A stretch of 64,000 nucleotides of DNA, from NCBI RefSeq assembly GCF_009177095.1, contig NZ_AP021861.1:62001-126000 (forward strand). Direction: 5' to 3'. Numbering within the stretch: position 1 is the stretch's first letter; the number at the start of each line of letters is the position of its first letter. The DNA is from Lacipirellula parvula. Lineage in GTDB: Bacteria; Planctomycetota; Planctomycetia; Pirellulales; Lacipirellulaceae. Under the pieces are notes generated by a model. That model ran no database searches, was not told the DNA's origin, and worked only from the letters and a program-made list of their open reading frames with translations. The translations under genes were made by a program, and so were the position numbers. Of the stretch, positions 45,917 through 53,633 are shown in pieces.

Positions 45917-47215
45917 TCAATCGTAGCCGTGCGCTTTGGCTGGCCAACAGAGGGCAAACAGCAAGCTGCCGATTCCCGCGGAGATCGCAAGGAGTACGAA
46001 CGCGGCGTTCCAGCCATGCTTGTCGGCCAACCAGCCGATGCCGACGCCGGAGACTAACGTGCTCGCGTAGCCAAATAGGCCTGTGAGGCCGGCCGACGCT
46101 GCAGCGGCCCGTTTGGTGGCGAGATTGGCGGCGGCGATGCCGATCAGGCATTGCGGGCCGTAAATGAAGAAGCCGGCTACCGCCAAAATCGCGGCGTTGG
46201 CGGCGATCGATTCGACCGGCACGAGCCAGAAGACCAGCAGGGCTGAGCAACAGCCGAGCATGTAGAAGAGGCAAGCCCGCGTGCCGCGGCCGCCGAAGAC
46301 GTGATCGGTGATCCAGCCGCTGGAGATCATGCCCAAGATGCCAGCGACTTCGAAGGCGCCGACGGTCCAGCCTGCTTCCGTCTCGAGTTCGAAGCCCTTC
46401 GCTTCTTTCAAAAACGTTGGCGCCCAATCGACGACGCCGTAACGGACGATGTAGACGAAAAAGTTGGCGAGCGACAGCAGCCAGATGTACTTATTCGTGA
46501 ACACCAGCCGCCGCAGCGTCGACCACAGCGAATCGGTTTCGCTCACGGCTGTATGCGCGGTCCCGGCGACAGGCGGCAAGCCCATCGACTCGGGCGTGTC
46601 GCGTAGAGCGATTGCCAGGGCAATGGCGCCAGCGATCGCGATACCTGCCGGAACGAGAAAGCAAAGCCGCCAATCGACGCCGACCAGATACCCGCATAGC
46701 ACGGCGACGCCTGCCCCGCCGACCGAGTGGCCGACGTTCCAGACCGACATCACCGACGCTAGTCGTTTCGGTGAAAACCAGTGAGTCATCAGTCGGGTGC
46801 AAGGCGGGAAGCCCATGCCTTGAAACCAGCCGTTGAGCGCCCACAGTGCAATGAACAACGTGAGCGTGTTGCTGAAACCGAACGCAAGGTTGAGGGCTCC
46901 GCAAATGGCCAACCCGCCTGCCATGAACCAACGTGCGTTGACGCGGTCGGCAATGATGCCGTTAGCAAACCGCGAGACGCCGTACAGCACGCCGTGCGCC
47001 GAGAGGCACCAACCAAGGTCTTCTTTGGTGTAGCCGAGTTCAACGCCGATCGCGGGGATCGCAAAACTAAAATTCTTCCGCACGAAGTAGAAGAAGGCGT
47101 AGCCGACCATCGACGACAGCAAGATCCGCCACTGCCAGTAGCGGAACTCTGCGGACGTTTCGCCGGGGTCGGCGACTTCCGCATCGGCGGAAGAGTTCGT
47201 GACGATCATCCCCAT
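45917..47215 (-). CDS. Second MFS GlpT-like transporter
   Basis: This 432-residue MFS protein resembles the transporter at 43662-45026 (shared [35 protein letters not shown] versus [33 protein letters not shown]). About twelve hydrophobic helices are visible. Two substrates may be imported by this locus, for example different glycerol-phosphate isomers or diesters. The long frame to 47611 is spurious because it overlaps the upstream dehydrogenase gene; the start is ATG 47215 or ATG 47209, 11 to 17 bases after that gene's stop codon, suggesting coupling. Confidence 0.86.
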   Translation of the reverse strand: [432 protein letters not shown]

Positions 47216-47226
47216 CGGGCGGCCGT

Positions 47227-48576
47227 TCAGTTCGTGGAGGAGAAGGCGTCGTCGAGCGCCGGTTCCATGAGGCCGGCGCGGCGGACGACGTCGAGAATCG
47301 TGAAACGACGGCGAATGTGATACGCCTGCCGGTAGCTGCGGCGAAGCCGATCGCGGTCGATGCCGATTTCTTCTGAGAAGGTCGGCGCCCCGGCGGCGGC
47401 GAGCATGTCGCGGAGCTCGCCGTGTGGGACGAGCTGCGCCTGCAAACGACGCGAGAGTTCCGGCCAGCCCGCCTTCAGCTTCGCGAGTTGAACTCGCACA
47501 GCGTCGCGCGAGACGAGCTTTGCGCGGCTTTCTTCGTACGCCTTTTGCTTGAGCTCGTCGTGCGCGAACAGCGTGGCGATCTCGGCGTCGTTGTCCATCG
47601 CTTCGGGCCACTGGTCAGCGATGCGCTCCACATCAAGCGATTCGATCGGCTGGCGAGCGAACGCTTCATACAACGCGATCGATGCGAGCGAGCCGATGCC
47701 CACCTTAAAACCGTGGGACGGGGCGTAGCCGTTGTGCGTGTGCCCCTCCATGTCCCACAGATGGCTGAACTGATGCTCGGCGCCCGAGGCGGGCCGGCTC
47801 GAAAGGGCCGATTGCATCGCGAAACCCGACATCATCAGCGCGATGGTGAGCCGACGAATCGTCTCGAAATCGCCCGTTTGCACCCCTGCGGGATTCGCCA
47901 TCCACTCGCGGAGCCGCGACTGCACGGCGTCCCACGGGAACTGGCTAATTGGCTCCTCGCCAAGGAAATCGGCCAGAATCCAATCGGCGCCGGCGGGGCA
48001 TTTCGCGGCGAGATCGGCGTAGCCCGACGCGTTCATTGACGGCGGCGCTGCGGCGATGACGTCGAGGTCGGCGACGACCCCCTTCGGCGCCGGGCAGTCG
48101 AACGTTTGCTTCGAGCCGCGGTAGGTGATCGACGCTCCATAGGCAGTGTAGCCATCCATCGACGCGGCGGTGGCGACGGACAGGTAAGGCCGCTCGACCT
48201 GATGCGCGGCAAGCTTCACCAAGTCGTTGATCGAGCCGGCGCCCAGCGAGATCGGGACGGCGTCGACGGTCTTCAGATGCTCGCGAATCTGATCAACGAA
48301 TGAGTATTCAGCATAAAGCTTCTCCGCCGGTAGGATCAGCGGATCGACCGTCGGCACGCCGGCCGCACGCAGCGAGTCGAGAACGTCCCGCCCCGCAATT
48401 TCGCAGGTCTGCTCGTCGCCGACGACGATCGCCGTCGCCGCACCGAAGAGGCTGGTGAACGCCGCCGCCGTGCGATGGCGAGCCCCCCGATCGAGCTCCA
48501 GTAACTTTGTATCGCGAGCCGAGCGGAGCGCGGCGGCGAGGAGCTCGGTCTCGGAAGTTCGTTCGATCGTCGGCAT
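47227..48576 (-). CDS. sn-Glycerol-1-phosphate dehydrogenase-like protein (AraM/EgsA family)
   Basis: The 449-residue protein belongs to the iron-containing alcohol dehydrogenase fold: GAGSINDLVKLAA (NAD-binding), ATAASMDGYTAYGASI, MNASGYADLAAK, GAEHQFSHLWDMEGHTHNGY and PSHGFKVGIG, where the acidic and His residues bind the metal. This matches AraM / glycerol-1-phosphate dehydrogenases, which interconvert dihydroxyacetone phosphate and sn-glycerol-1-phosphate. It is the first gene of the minus-strand glp operon and divergent from a SorC regulator. It could catabolise G1P imported by the neighbouring transporters or make G1P for lipids. Confidence 0.86.
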   Translation of the reverse strand: MPTIERTSETELLAAALRSARDTKLLELDRGARHRTAAAFTSLFGAATAIVVGDEQTCEIAGRDVLDSLRAAGVPTVDPLILPAEKLYAEYSFVDQIREHLKTVDAVPISLGAGSINDLVKLAAHQVERPYLSVATAASMDGYTAYGASITYRGSKQTFDCPAPKGVVADLDVIAAAPPSMNASGYADLAAKCPAGADWILADFLGEEPISQFPWDAVQSRLREWMANPAGVQTGDFETIRRLTIALMMSGFAMQSALSSRPASGAEHQFSHLWDMEGHTHNGYAPSHGFKVGIGSLASIALYEAFARQPIESLDVERIADQWPEAMDNDAEIATLFAHDELKQKAYEESRAKLVSRDAVRVQLAKLKAGWPELSRRLQAQLVPHGELRDMLAAAGAPTFSEEIGIDRDRLRRSYRQAYHIRRRFTILDVVRRAGLMEPALDDAFSSTN

Positions 48577-48887
48577 GTTCAGCCGCGCGAATGGCTTCGC
48601 GCGCTCTCGATTTCCCGGCCATTACGGCGATTTTGTGTGGCGGCTGGCAATTGCTAGCCTTGGCGCCGGCGACACCGATCGAAGCTAATCGCCGGGTGTT
48701 AAAAAGCTCGCCGCGACCACCCCCACTTGACAGTCGGGGGTGGTGTTGAATAGATATGCAGATTATAGATTCACATGGTAATGGTTTTAGGCGGCGAGGT
48801 CAACGATCGCCGGCGTTCCCGCTGCCATCTTCGGCCCGTTCGATTGCCGACTTCTCCCTTATCAAATTCAATCGCGAGTCTTCAGCG
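48577..48887. other. Divergent regulatory region between the glp operon and the SorC regulator gene
   Basis: This 311-base region must hold promoters for the leftward glp operon and the rightward regulator gene. It contains a perfect inverted repeat, ACCACCCCC / GGGGGTGGT at 48716-48744, which overlaps a candidate promoter. No leftward promoter is obvious by eye. Confidence 0.6.
48716..48756 (+). promoter_or_regulatory. Candidate promoter of the SorC gene overlapped by a palindrome
   Basis: TTGACA at 48727-48732 is followed after 18 bases by TAGATA (48751-48756). The palindrome ACCACCCCC (48716-48724) / GGGGGTGGT (48736-48744) spans the -35 box, with ACT/AGT also paired inside. This is where an autoregulatory or glp operator would be expected; it is not experimentally supported. 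Confidence 0.6.
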
Positions 48888-49883
48888 ATGAGCAAAGCCA
48901 TGGTTGAACCCCAGCCGAAGCGATCTACTCCCACGGGCGACGGCGTTTACAGCGACGCCCAGCTGCTGTTGGCCGCGAGACTCTATTACGTCGACGGCAT
49001 TCTGCAGAACCAGATCGCCAAGATGGTCGGCGTTTCGCAGGCGAAGGTCTCCCGCATGCTCGCTGTTGCCCGAGATCGCGGGCTCGTGCGGATCACGGTG
49101 CCGGAGTACGAGCCTCGCGAGCGCGAACTGGAAGCGGAGCTCGTCTCGGCCTACCAGTTGAAAATGGCCATCGTCGTCCGCAAGGTCGCCGGACAATCGG
49201 TGGCAGATTTGCGGAACACGCTCGGTTACTTCGCCGGCCCGATCGTTGCCGCCACGCTCGCTCCGTATGGCACGCTGGCCGTTGCCGGCGGACGGACGTT
49301 GCAGTCGCTAACCGACGCCATGAGTCGCGGCCCTGGACCGATCCGTCCGGTGGTGGTCCAGGCGATGGGCAACGTCGATTCCACTCCTGGATCTTACGAT
49401 GCGTCGGAAATCGCCCGCACGCTCGCCCAGCCCTGGGGCGGCGTCTACCTCACGCTGAACACGCCGGCATTCGCGCCGACCGCGGCGGTCGGCAAGCAGT
49501 TGCTCGAATTGAAAGATACTCGCGACGTGTTTGAGCGCCTGGCTGCGGCCGAAACGGCCCTCGTTGGCGTCGGCAACCTGCAGAATTCCGTCTTCATCGA
49601 GCGGAACATTTTGCAGCAGAAGGATATTCAAGAACTTCATCGCGCCGGCGCGGTTGGCGAAATTCTGGGCCGTTTTTACGACGAAAACGGCGTGGAATGC
49701 CAGACGTCCTATCGTCAACGCGTGCTGAGCTTACCGCTGGAGAAGCTGCGAGCGATCCCGAATGTCGTCGCCGCGATTGCGGGAAGCGATCGAACCGCCG
49801 CGATTCGAGGCGCTCTGCGCGGCGGGATCCTCAAGTCGATCGTCATCGACGACGATGGCGCGCGATCGCTGCTCGCGGGGTAA
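48888..49883 (+). CDS. SorC-family transcriptional regulator
   Basis: The 331-residue protein has an N-terminal helix-turn-helix (QLLLAARLYYVDGILQNQIA, then VSQAKVSRMLAVARDRGLVR), characteristic of SorC/DeoR-like regulators. The C-terminal sugar-binding domain runs from about residue 75 (GTLAVAGGRTLQSL, VVVQAMGNVD, LVGVGNLQNSVFI, SLPLEKLRAIPNVVAAIAGS). It probably senses a phosphorylated sugar or glycerol phosphate and controls the divergent glp operon. ATG 48888 is chosen; ATG 48900 is an alternative. The frame extends upstream to 48756, but that part overlaps the promoter region. Confidence 0.88.
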   Translation: MSKAMVEPQPKRSTPTGDGVYSDAQLLLAARLYYVDGILQNQIAKMVGVSQAKVSRMLAVARDRGLVRITVPEYEPRERELEAELVSAYQLKMAIVVRKVAGQSVADLRNTLGYFAGPIVAATLAPYGTLAVAGGRTLQSLTDAMSRGPGPIRPVVVQAMGNVDSTPGSYDASEIARTLAQPWGGVYLTLNTPAFAPTAAVGKQLLELKDTRDVFERLAAAETALVGVGNLQNSVFIERNILQQKDIQELHRAGAVGEILGRFYDENGVECQTSYRQRVLSLPLEKLRAIPNVVAAIAGSDRTAAIRGALRGGILKSIVIDDDGARSLLAG

Positions 49884-49938
49884 GCATCGCGATCGCGTGA
49901 ATGGAAATTCACGAGGCTGAGCTCGCCCCGCAAAATTG

Positions 49939-49967
49939 TTGACAGTGGTGAGATCGCTATCTAATCT
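49939..49967 (+). promoter_or_regulatory. Strong sigma-70-like promoter of leader unit A
   Basis: TTGACA (49939-49944), a 17-base spacer, then TAATCT (49962-49967). It lies 56 bases after the SorC stop codon and would start a transcript near 49974 that meets a terminator at 50043-50074. Confidence 0.7.
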
Positions 49968-49973
49968 CGACGA

Positions 49974-50074
49974 ACGTCAGACAAACTTTTCGCCGTTTCG
50001 ACGGCCGCTAGATATCCGATTCGAGCCAGAGAATTAGAGAAAGGCTCCACGGTTACGCCGTGGAGTCTTTTTTT
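49974..50074 (+). ncRNA. Candidate ~100-nt leader or small RNA A
   Basis: Between the promoter above and the terminator lies an RNA with a small hairpin (CGCCGT-TTCG-ACGGCCG region), then GAGCCAGAGAATTAGAGAAAG immediately before the terminator. The same order (small CGCCG hairpin, GCCAGAGA, AGAGAAAGGC, terminator) occurs in the glpD leader at 51960-52063. It is either a homologous GlpP-type leader ahead of the PEP-CTERM gene at 50221 or a free small RNA. Ends are inferred from the promoter and terminator. Confidence 0.55.
50043..50074 (+). terminator. Intrinsic terminator of leader A
   Basis: The stem GGCTCCACGG / CCGTGGAGTC (one G-T pair) with a five-base loop is followed by seven T residues (50068-50074). 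It also would end transcripts from the SorC gene. Confidence 0.9.
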
Positions 50075-50220
50075 GTTGGTTCGCGTTTCTCTGGTTCATT
50101 CAGCGCCAGATTCACGAGACCTTCATCGACTGTTCATGCCAGGCTCACCGGCTTGTTTGAGCGAGTTGATACAATCAACAAGCTAACCATTGAGTTCGCA
50201 CCCTCAGAGGAGCATCGCTA

Positions 50221-51003
50221 ATGAAGATCTACCGCGTTTCGCTGATCGCCGCGTTGGCGGCCATGGCTGCCGCCCAGCTGCAGGCGGCCACGCTGGTCAG
50301 TTACAATCTTTCGGGAGTGGCAAACGCGGCGGTTCCGAGCGTCGCAGCGAGCCCTTCGCCGGTCGGCATCACTAACATCCCGTTGACGCGCGGCGCGGGC
50401 ATCAACGCCGCCGCTCTGACGAACGGCTTCTCCGCTGACACCTGGAATCGTCCTGCTCCGTCACTCGAGAACGCGATCGCCAACGGCGATTACTTTCAAT
50501 GGGGCCTCGGGGTTGCTTCCGGCTACACCGCTTCGTTGTCGACGACCGATTTCTCGTTGCGTCGCTCGGCGGTAGCGTCGCCGATGAACCTGCAGCTGCA
50601 GGCGAGCGTCGACAACTTCGCGACGCCGGGCATCGTGATTTCCACGTTCAACTATTTTGGCCGGACGTCGGGAACCGCTCCCGTCACTCCGCCCGCGCCG
50701 TTCGAGTACATGACGGCTGACGTCCCAGGCCGGCCAAATACGACGACGTCGACCGGCGATCCGGTTCCGACGATCAACCTGTCGTCATTCGCCGCATTGC
50801 AGAACCTATCGGGCGGCACGAACGTGACCTTCCGTCTGTATGCATGGGGAAATACTTCAACGGCTGCAACCAGCACGCTTGCCCTCGGCCGCATGGTCGG
50901 GCCCGCAGTGGGCGGCGACGTGGCAGTGGCCGTTCCAGAACCAACGTCGCTCGCATTGGTCTGCGGGGCGGCAGTCATTGGGTTGGCGATTCGTCGCCGG
51001 TAG
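50221..51003 (+). CDS. PEP-CTERM sorting domain protein
   Basis: The 260-residue exported protein has a signal peptide (MKIYRVSLIAALAAMAAAQLQA|A), a beta-rich body (QWGLGVASGYTASLSTTDFS, NLQLQASVDNFATPGIVIST), and the sorting signal AVPEPTSLALVCGAAVIGLAIRRR (split over the end). AGAGGAG lies eight bases before ATG 50221. It sits inside the glycerol region between the SorC gene and glpP, downstream of leader A. Its link to glycerol metabolism is unclear and may be coincidental. Confidence 0.87.
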   Translation: MKIYRVSLIAALAAMAAAQLQAATLVSYNLSGVANAAVPSVAASPSPVGITNIPLTRGAGINAAALTNGFSADTWNRPAPSLENAIANGDYFQWGLGVASGYTASLSTTDFSLRRSAVASPMNLQLQASVDNFATPGIVISTFNYFGRTSGTAPVTPPAPFEYMTADVPGRPNTTTSTGDPVPTINLSSFAALQNLSGGTNVTFRLYAWGNTSTAATSTLALGRMVGPAVGGDVAVAVPEPTSLALVCGAAVIGLAIRRR

Positions 51004-51143
51004 CAGTTGCGTCGTTCGCGACTGCGATGTGCAGACTGCGCTTGGCCGGGGGGCCCAGCGTACAACGCGGCATGCCGACCGTTTAGCTGGCGGGAGGCAT
51101 GCCGTTTTTCATTGCTTGGCGCAACAAGTTGTTGCGCATTTTT

Positions 51144-51236
51144 CTACCCCCGGGCTCCGCACGGGGGTGGGTTTCCATTCCGGTTGGCAACGTCGCGCGA
51201 TGCGGCGGCCGACCCCTGGGCGGAGCCCGGGGCTAG
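51144..51236. repeat. Full copy of the CCCCGGGC/GGAG palindromic repeat
   Basis: The left arm is CTACCCCCGGGCTCCGCACG, then GGTTTCCATTCC. The right arm ends CGGAGCCCGGGGCTAG. It lies between the convergent PEP-CTERM gene (ends 51003) and glpP (ends 51250). It matches the repeat at 5377-5463 in arms and in the TTTCCATTCC / GGAATGGA core. Confidence 0.85.
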
Positions 51237-51249
51237 AGAAGATTGCTCG

Positions 51250-51828
51250 TTACGCGTTCAGCGCCCACAGTTCGGGGCGAGTGCTCGTCACCGAGCGGCA
51301 GCCGCTCTCGATCGCTTCTTGGACGTCGGCTTCGGTACGGCACAAACCGCCGCCAATGCGCGGCAATCCGCAGCGATTCAGGTCGCTTGCCACTTTCACC
51401 GCGGCGACGGCGGGCAGAATCTCGATCGCGTCGGCTTGCGATTTCGTCGCCACGGCAATTCCCCGATCGACGGCCCTGCTGTCGGAGAGAAATAGCCGCA
51501 CAATCGACAATAGCCCTAGGCGCCGGGCCGGTTTGGCGAGGTAGTGGTGCACCGTCACGATGCCTGCGAAACGATTGAATTCGGCCAAATACTCCAGGGC
51601 TGCTTCGCTATTCTCCAGCCCTGAAATGAGATCAATGTGGGCGAAAATCGCCACTGGCGAAAGCTTTTGCTCGGCGAAGCGATCGAGCGTTCGCGGCAGG
51701 TCGGCGAGCGTCCCGCCCTGCATGATGATCATGCTGGCCTGAGAGAGAGCGTCGATGTTTTTCGACGGGTCCCAAACCACGGGGATCACCGGTTTCCGCA
51801 GGCATTTGTCGATCGTGGTTCGCGGCAT
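51250..51828 (-). CDS. glpP: Glycerol-3-phosphate responsive antiterminator GlpP
   Basis: The 192-residue protein has the full GlpP pattern: MIIMQGGTLADLPRTLDRF, VAIFAHIDLISGLENSEAAL, GIVTVHHYLAKPARRLGLLS, VRLFLSDSRAV, DAIEILPAVA and LPRIGGGLCRTEADVQEAIE, ending VTSTRPELWAL. GlpP of Bacillus binds the glpD leader RNA in the presence of glycerol-3-phosphate and prevents premature termination. The gene is divergent from glpD, which here has a strong promoter and terminator directly upstream, matching that mechanism. ATG 51828 has no strong Shine-Dalgarno sequence. Confidence 0.9.
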   Translation of the reverse strand: MPRTTIDKCLRKPVIPVVWDPSKNIDALSQASMIIMQGGTLADLPRTLDRFAEQKLSPVAIFAHIDLISGLENSEAALEYLAEFNRFAGIVTVHHYLAKPARRLGLLSIVRLFLSDSRAVDRGIAVATKSQADAIEILPAVAAVKVASDLNRCGLPRIGGGLCRTEADVQEAIESGCRSVTSTRPELWALNA

Positions 51829-51924
51829 GCAGAGAAAATGCTAGAGCAACGAGTGGTTCACGGAACGAGCGTGATCGTGACGCTTTGCTTGACAACCAAA
51901 GGATCGAGATTGCAACAAAGCAGC

Positions 51925-51953
51925 TTGACGGGAAACTTTCCTGCAAGTAATAA
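51925..51953 (+). promoter_or_regulatory. Strong sigma-70-like promoter of the glpD leader
   Basis: TTGACG (51925-51930), a 17-base spacer and TAATAA (51948-51953) predict a start near 51960. The terminator at 52032-52063 lies between it and the glpD start codon at 52080. Confidence 0.75.
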
Positions 51954-51959
51954 TAGTCG

Positions 51960-52079
51960 AACTCGCCGGCAAAACCGACGATTAATCAAAACAACTAAAA
52001 GCATCTCGGGCCAGAGATAAAAAAAGAGAAAGGCCCCGCGGTAGCACCGCGGGGCCTTTTTTTATTGGTGTGAATAAAT
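51960..52079 (+). promoter_or_regulatory. glpD 5' leader with GlpP-type attenuator
   Basis: The leader has a small imperfect hairpin (CGCCGG / CCGACG, around 51970-51987), an A-rich stretch, then GGGCCAGAGA and AGAGAAAGGC leading into the terminator. In the B. subtilis model, GlpP with glycerol-3-phosphate binds such a leader and allows readthrough into glpD. No Shine-Dalgarno sequence is evident directly before the glpD ATG. The assignment rests on gene order, promoter, terminator and resemblance to leader A. Confidence 0.72.
52032..52063 (+). terminator. Intrinsic terminator in the glpD leader
   Basis: A perfect 11-bp stem, GGCCCCGCGGT / ACCGCGGGGCC, with a three-base loop is followed by seven T residues (52057-52063). 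It ends only 16 bases before the glpD start codon, so it must be bypassed for glpD expression from the leader promoter. Confidence 0.93.
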
Positions 52080-53633
52080 ATGCGTTCCCCGGCTGATCAA
52101 CAATCCGCACCTGACGCTCGGCTAGAGCAACTGCAACAGCAGCCGCTCGACGTGCTCATCATCGGCGGCGGCATCGTCGGATCGGGCGTCGCTCGCGACG
52201 CGGCGATGCGCGGCCTACGCACTGGGTTGGTCGAGCAGCATGACTTTGCCTCGGGCACGAGCAGTCGCTCAAGCCGTTTGCTGCACGGCGGGATTCGCTA
52301 CCTGGCTCAAGGCCGCGTTAGCCTCGTGTGGGAAGCGAGTAAAGAAAAATCACTGCTCCGCGAGATCGCACCACATCTCGCCGATCCGCTGGAGTTTGTG
52401 TTCCCGACGCGGAAGGCGAATGGTTGGCCCCGCTGGAAGCTCGGCGTCGGCGTGAAGCTGTACGACCTCCTCTGCGGCGTCGGCAAGGGTGGCGGCAGCG
52501 GTTCGATGGGCGTCGCCGAAACGCTGCGGCGCGTCCCGGGTCTCAATCAAACCGAACTCACCGGCGCCGTCCGCTACCACGACGCGCTGACTAACGACTC
52601 GCGGCTCGTGCTCGACACGCTCAATTCGGCCGTGCGTCATGGCGCCATCGCCTGCAACTACGTGAAGCTCCTCGACGCGACCGCCGAAGGCGATTTGTGG
52701 CGTTGCGAGCTTGAGGATCTCCGCACTGCAACGCTGCATGTCGTGAAGGCCCGCTCGGTCGTCAACGCGACCGGCCCGTGGTCCGACCGGATGCCGAACT
52801 CCGAGACGTCGCTGCGGCTTACCAAGGGCGTTCACCTCGTGATCGACCGCTCGCGGTTGCCGGTGGATGACGCCGTCGTGCTGGCCGAGGGAAGCCGCAT
52901 TTTGTTCGTGATTCCGTGGGGCGAGCGCGTGATCCTCGGCACCACCGACACCGACTACCACGGCCCGCTCGACAATCCGCCGTGTGACGACGCCGACATC
53001 GCCTACATCTTGCAGGTGGTGAACGACGGCTTCCCTGCTGCGAAGCTGACGCCGAAAGATCTCGTCAGCACCTGGTCAGGCCTCCGCCCGCTGGTGGCCG
53101 ACAAGAACGGCAACCCGTCGGACATTTCGCGGCGGCACAAGATTGCAATGAGCCATGCCGGTTGGTGGGACGTCACCGGGGGCAAGCTCACGACCTACCG
53201 CTTGATGGGCGAAGAGACAGTCGACGCGATCGTGAAGTTTCTCGGCATGAAGGCGGGCCCCTGCCGAACGGCGTCGACGCCAATTGTAGAAAGCGGACAC
53301 GCAGAAGCATTTAGCGGCATCCTGCCTCCGCCAGTCTCGGCGGCGGCGGTGGCCCACTACTGCCGCGTCGAGTCGGCGCGGCACTTAGACGACGTGATGA
53401 TCCGCCGCAGCAGTTGGCGGCATTATCACCACAACCAAATGGAACTGGCGGCGAACGTCGCACGATGGATGGCGGCGGAATTGAAGTGGACCGACGCCGA
53501 AACGGAAACCGAACTTCAGCGCTACCGTCGACTCATCGGCGGCGTCGAGGGTGCGGCTCCCCGTATCGGCGTCGCGCCAGTGAACGGCAACGGTCACGCC
53601 GCGGCAGGAGCCGTGCGCAGCGGAGCGATTTAG
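52080..53633 (+). CDS. glpD: Glycerol-3-phosphate dehydrogenase/oxidase
   Basis: The 517-residue FAD enzyme oxidises sn-glycerol-3-phosphate to dihydroxyacetone phosphate at the membrane. It has the dinucleotide-binding motif VLIIGGGIVGSGVARDAAMR, then EQHDFASGTSSRSSRLLHGG and IRYLAQGRVSLV, NATGPWSDRM, TKGVHLVIDRSRLP, PWGERVILGTTDTDY and VTGGKLTTYRLMGEETVDAI. All are standard GlpD segments. The C-terminal domain (about 390-490) is shorter and ends in an Ala/Gly-rich tail. It is controlled by a leader terminator (52032-52063) and is divergent from glpP. Confidence 0.94.
   Translation: MRSPADQQSAPDARLEQLQQQPLDVLIIGGGIVGSGVARDAAMRGLRTGLVEQHDFASGTSSRSSRLLHGGIRYLAQGRVSLVWEASKEKSLLREIAPHLADPLEFVFPTRKANGWPRWKLGVGVKLYDLLCGVGKGGGSGSMGVAETLRRVPGLNQTELTGAVRYHDALTNDSRLVLDTLNSAVRHGAIACNYVKLLDATAEGDLWRCELEDLRTATLHVVKARSVVNATGPWSDRMPNSETSLRLTKGVHLVIDRSRLPVDDAVVLAEGSRILFVIPWGERVILGTTDTDYHGPLDNPPCDDADIAYILQVVNDGFPAAKLTPKDLVSTWSGLRPLVADKNGNPSDISRRHKIAMSHAGWWDVTGGKLTTYRLMGEETVDAIVKFLGMKAGPCRTASTPIVESGHAEAFSGILPPPVSAAAVAHYCRVESARHLDDVMIRRSSWRHYHHNQMELAANVARWMAAELKWTDAETETELQRYRRLIGGVEGAAPRIGVAPVNGNGHAAAGAVRSGAI

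Noticed and set aside
45917-47611. 564-residue reading of the second GlpT-like transporter
   Set aside because: The N-terminal extension overlaps the dehydrogenase gene ending at 47227 and is Arg-rich with no transporter features.
49964-50074. Leader A as the ordinary terminator of the SorC gene only
   Set aside because: A separate near-consensus promoter lies 56 bases after the SorC stop and the region resembles the glpD leader, so a simple terminator does not explain it fully; it may still serve that purpose.
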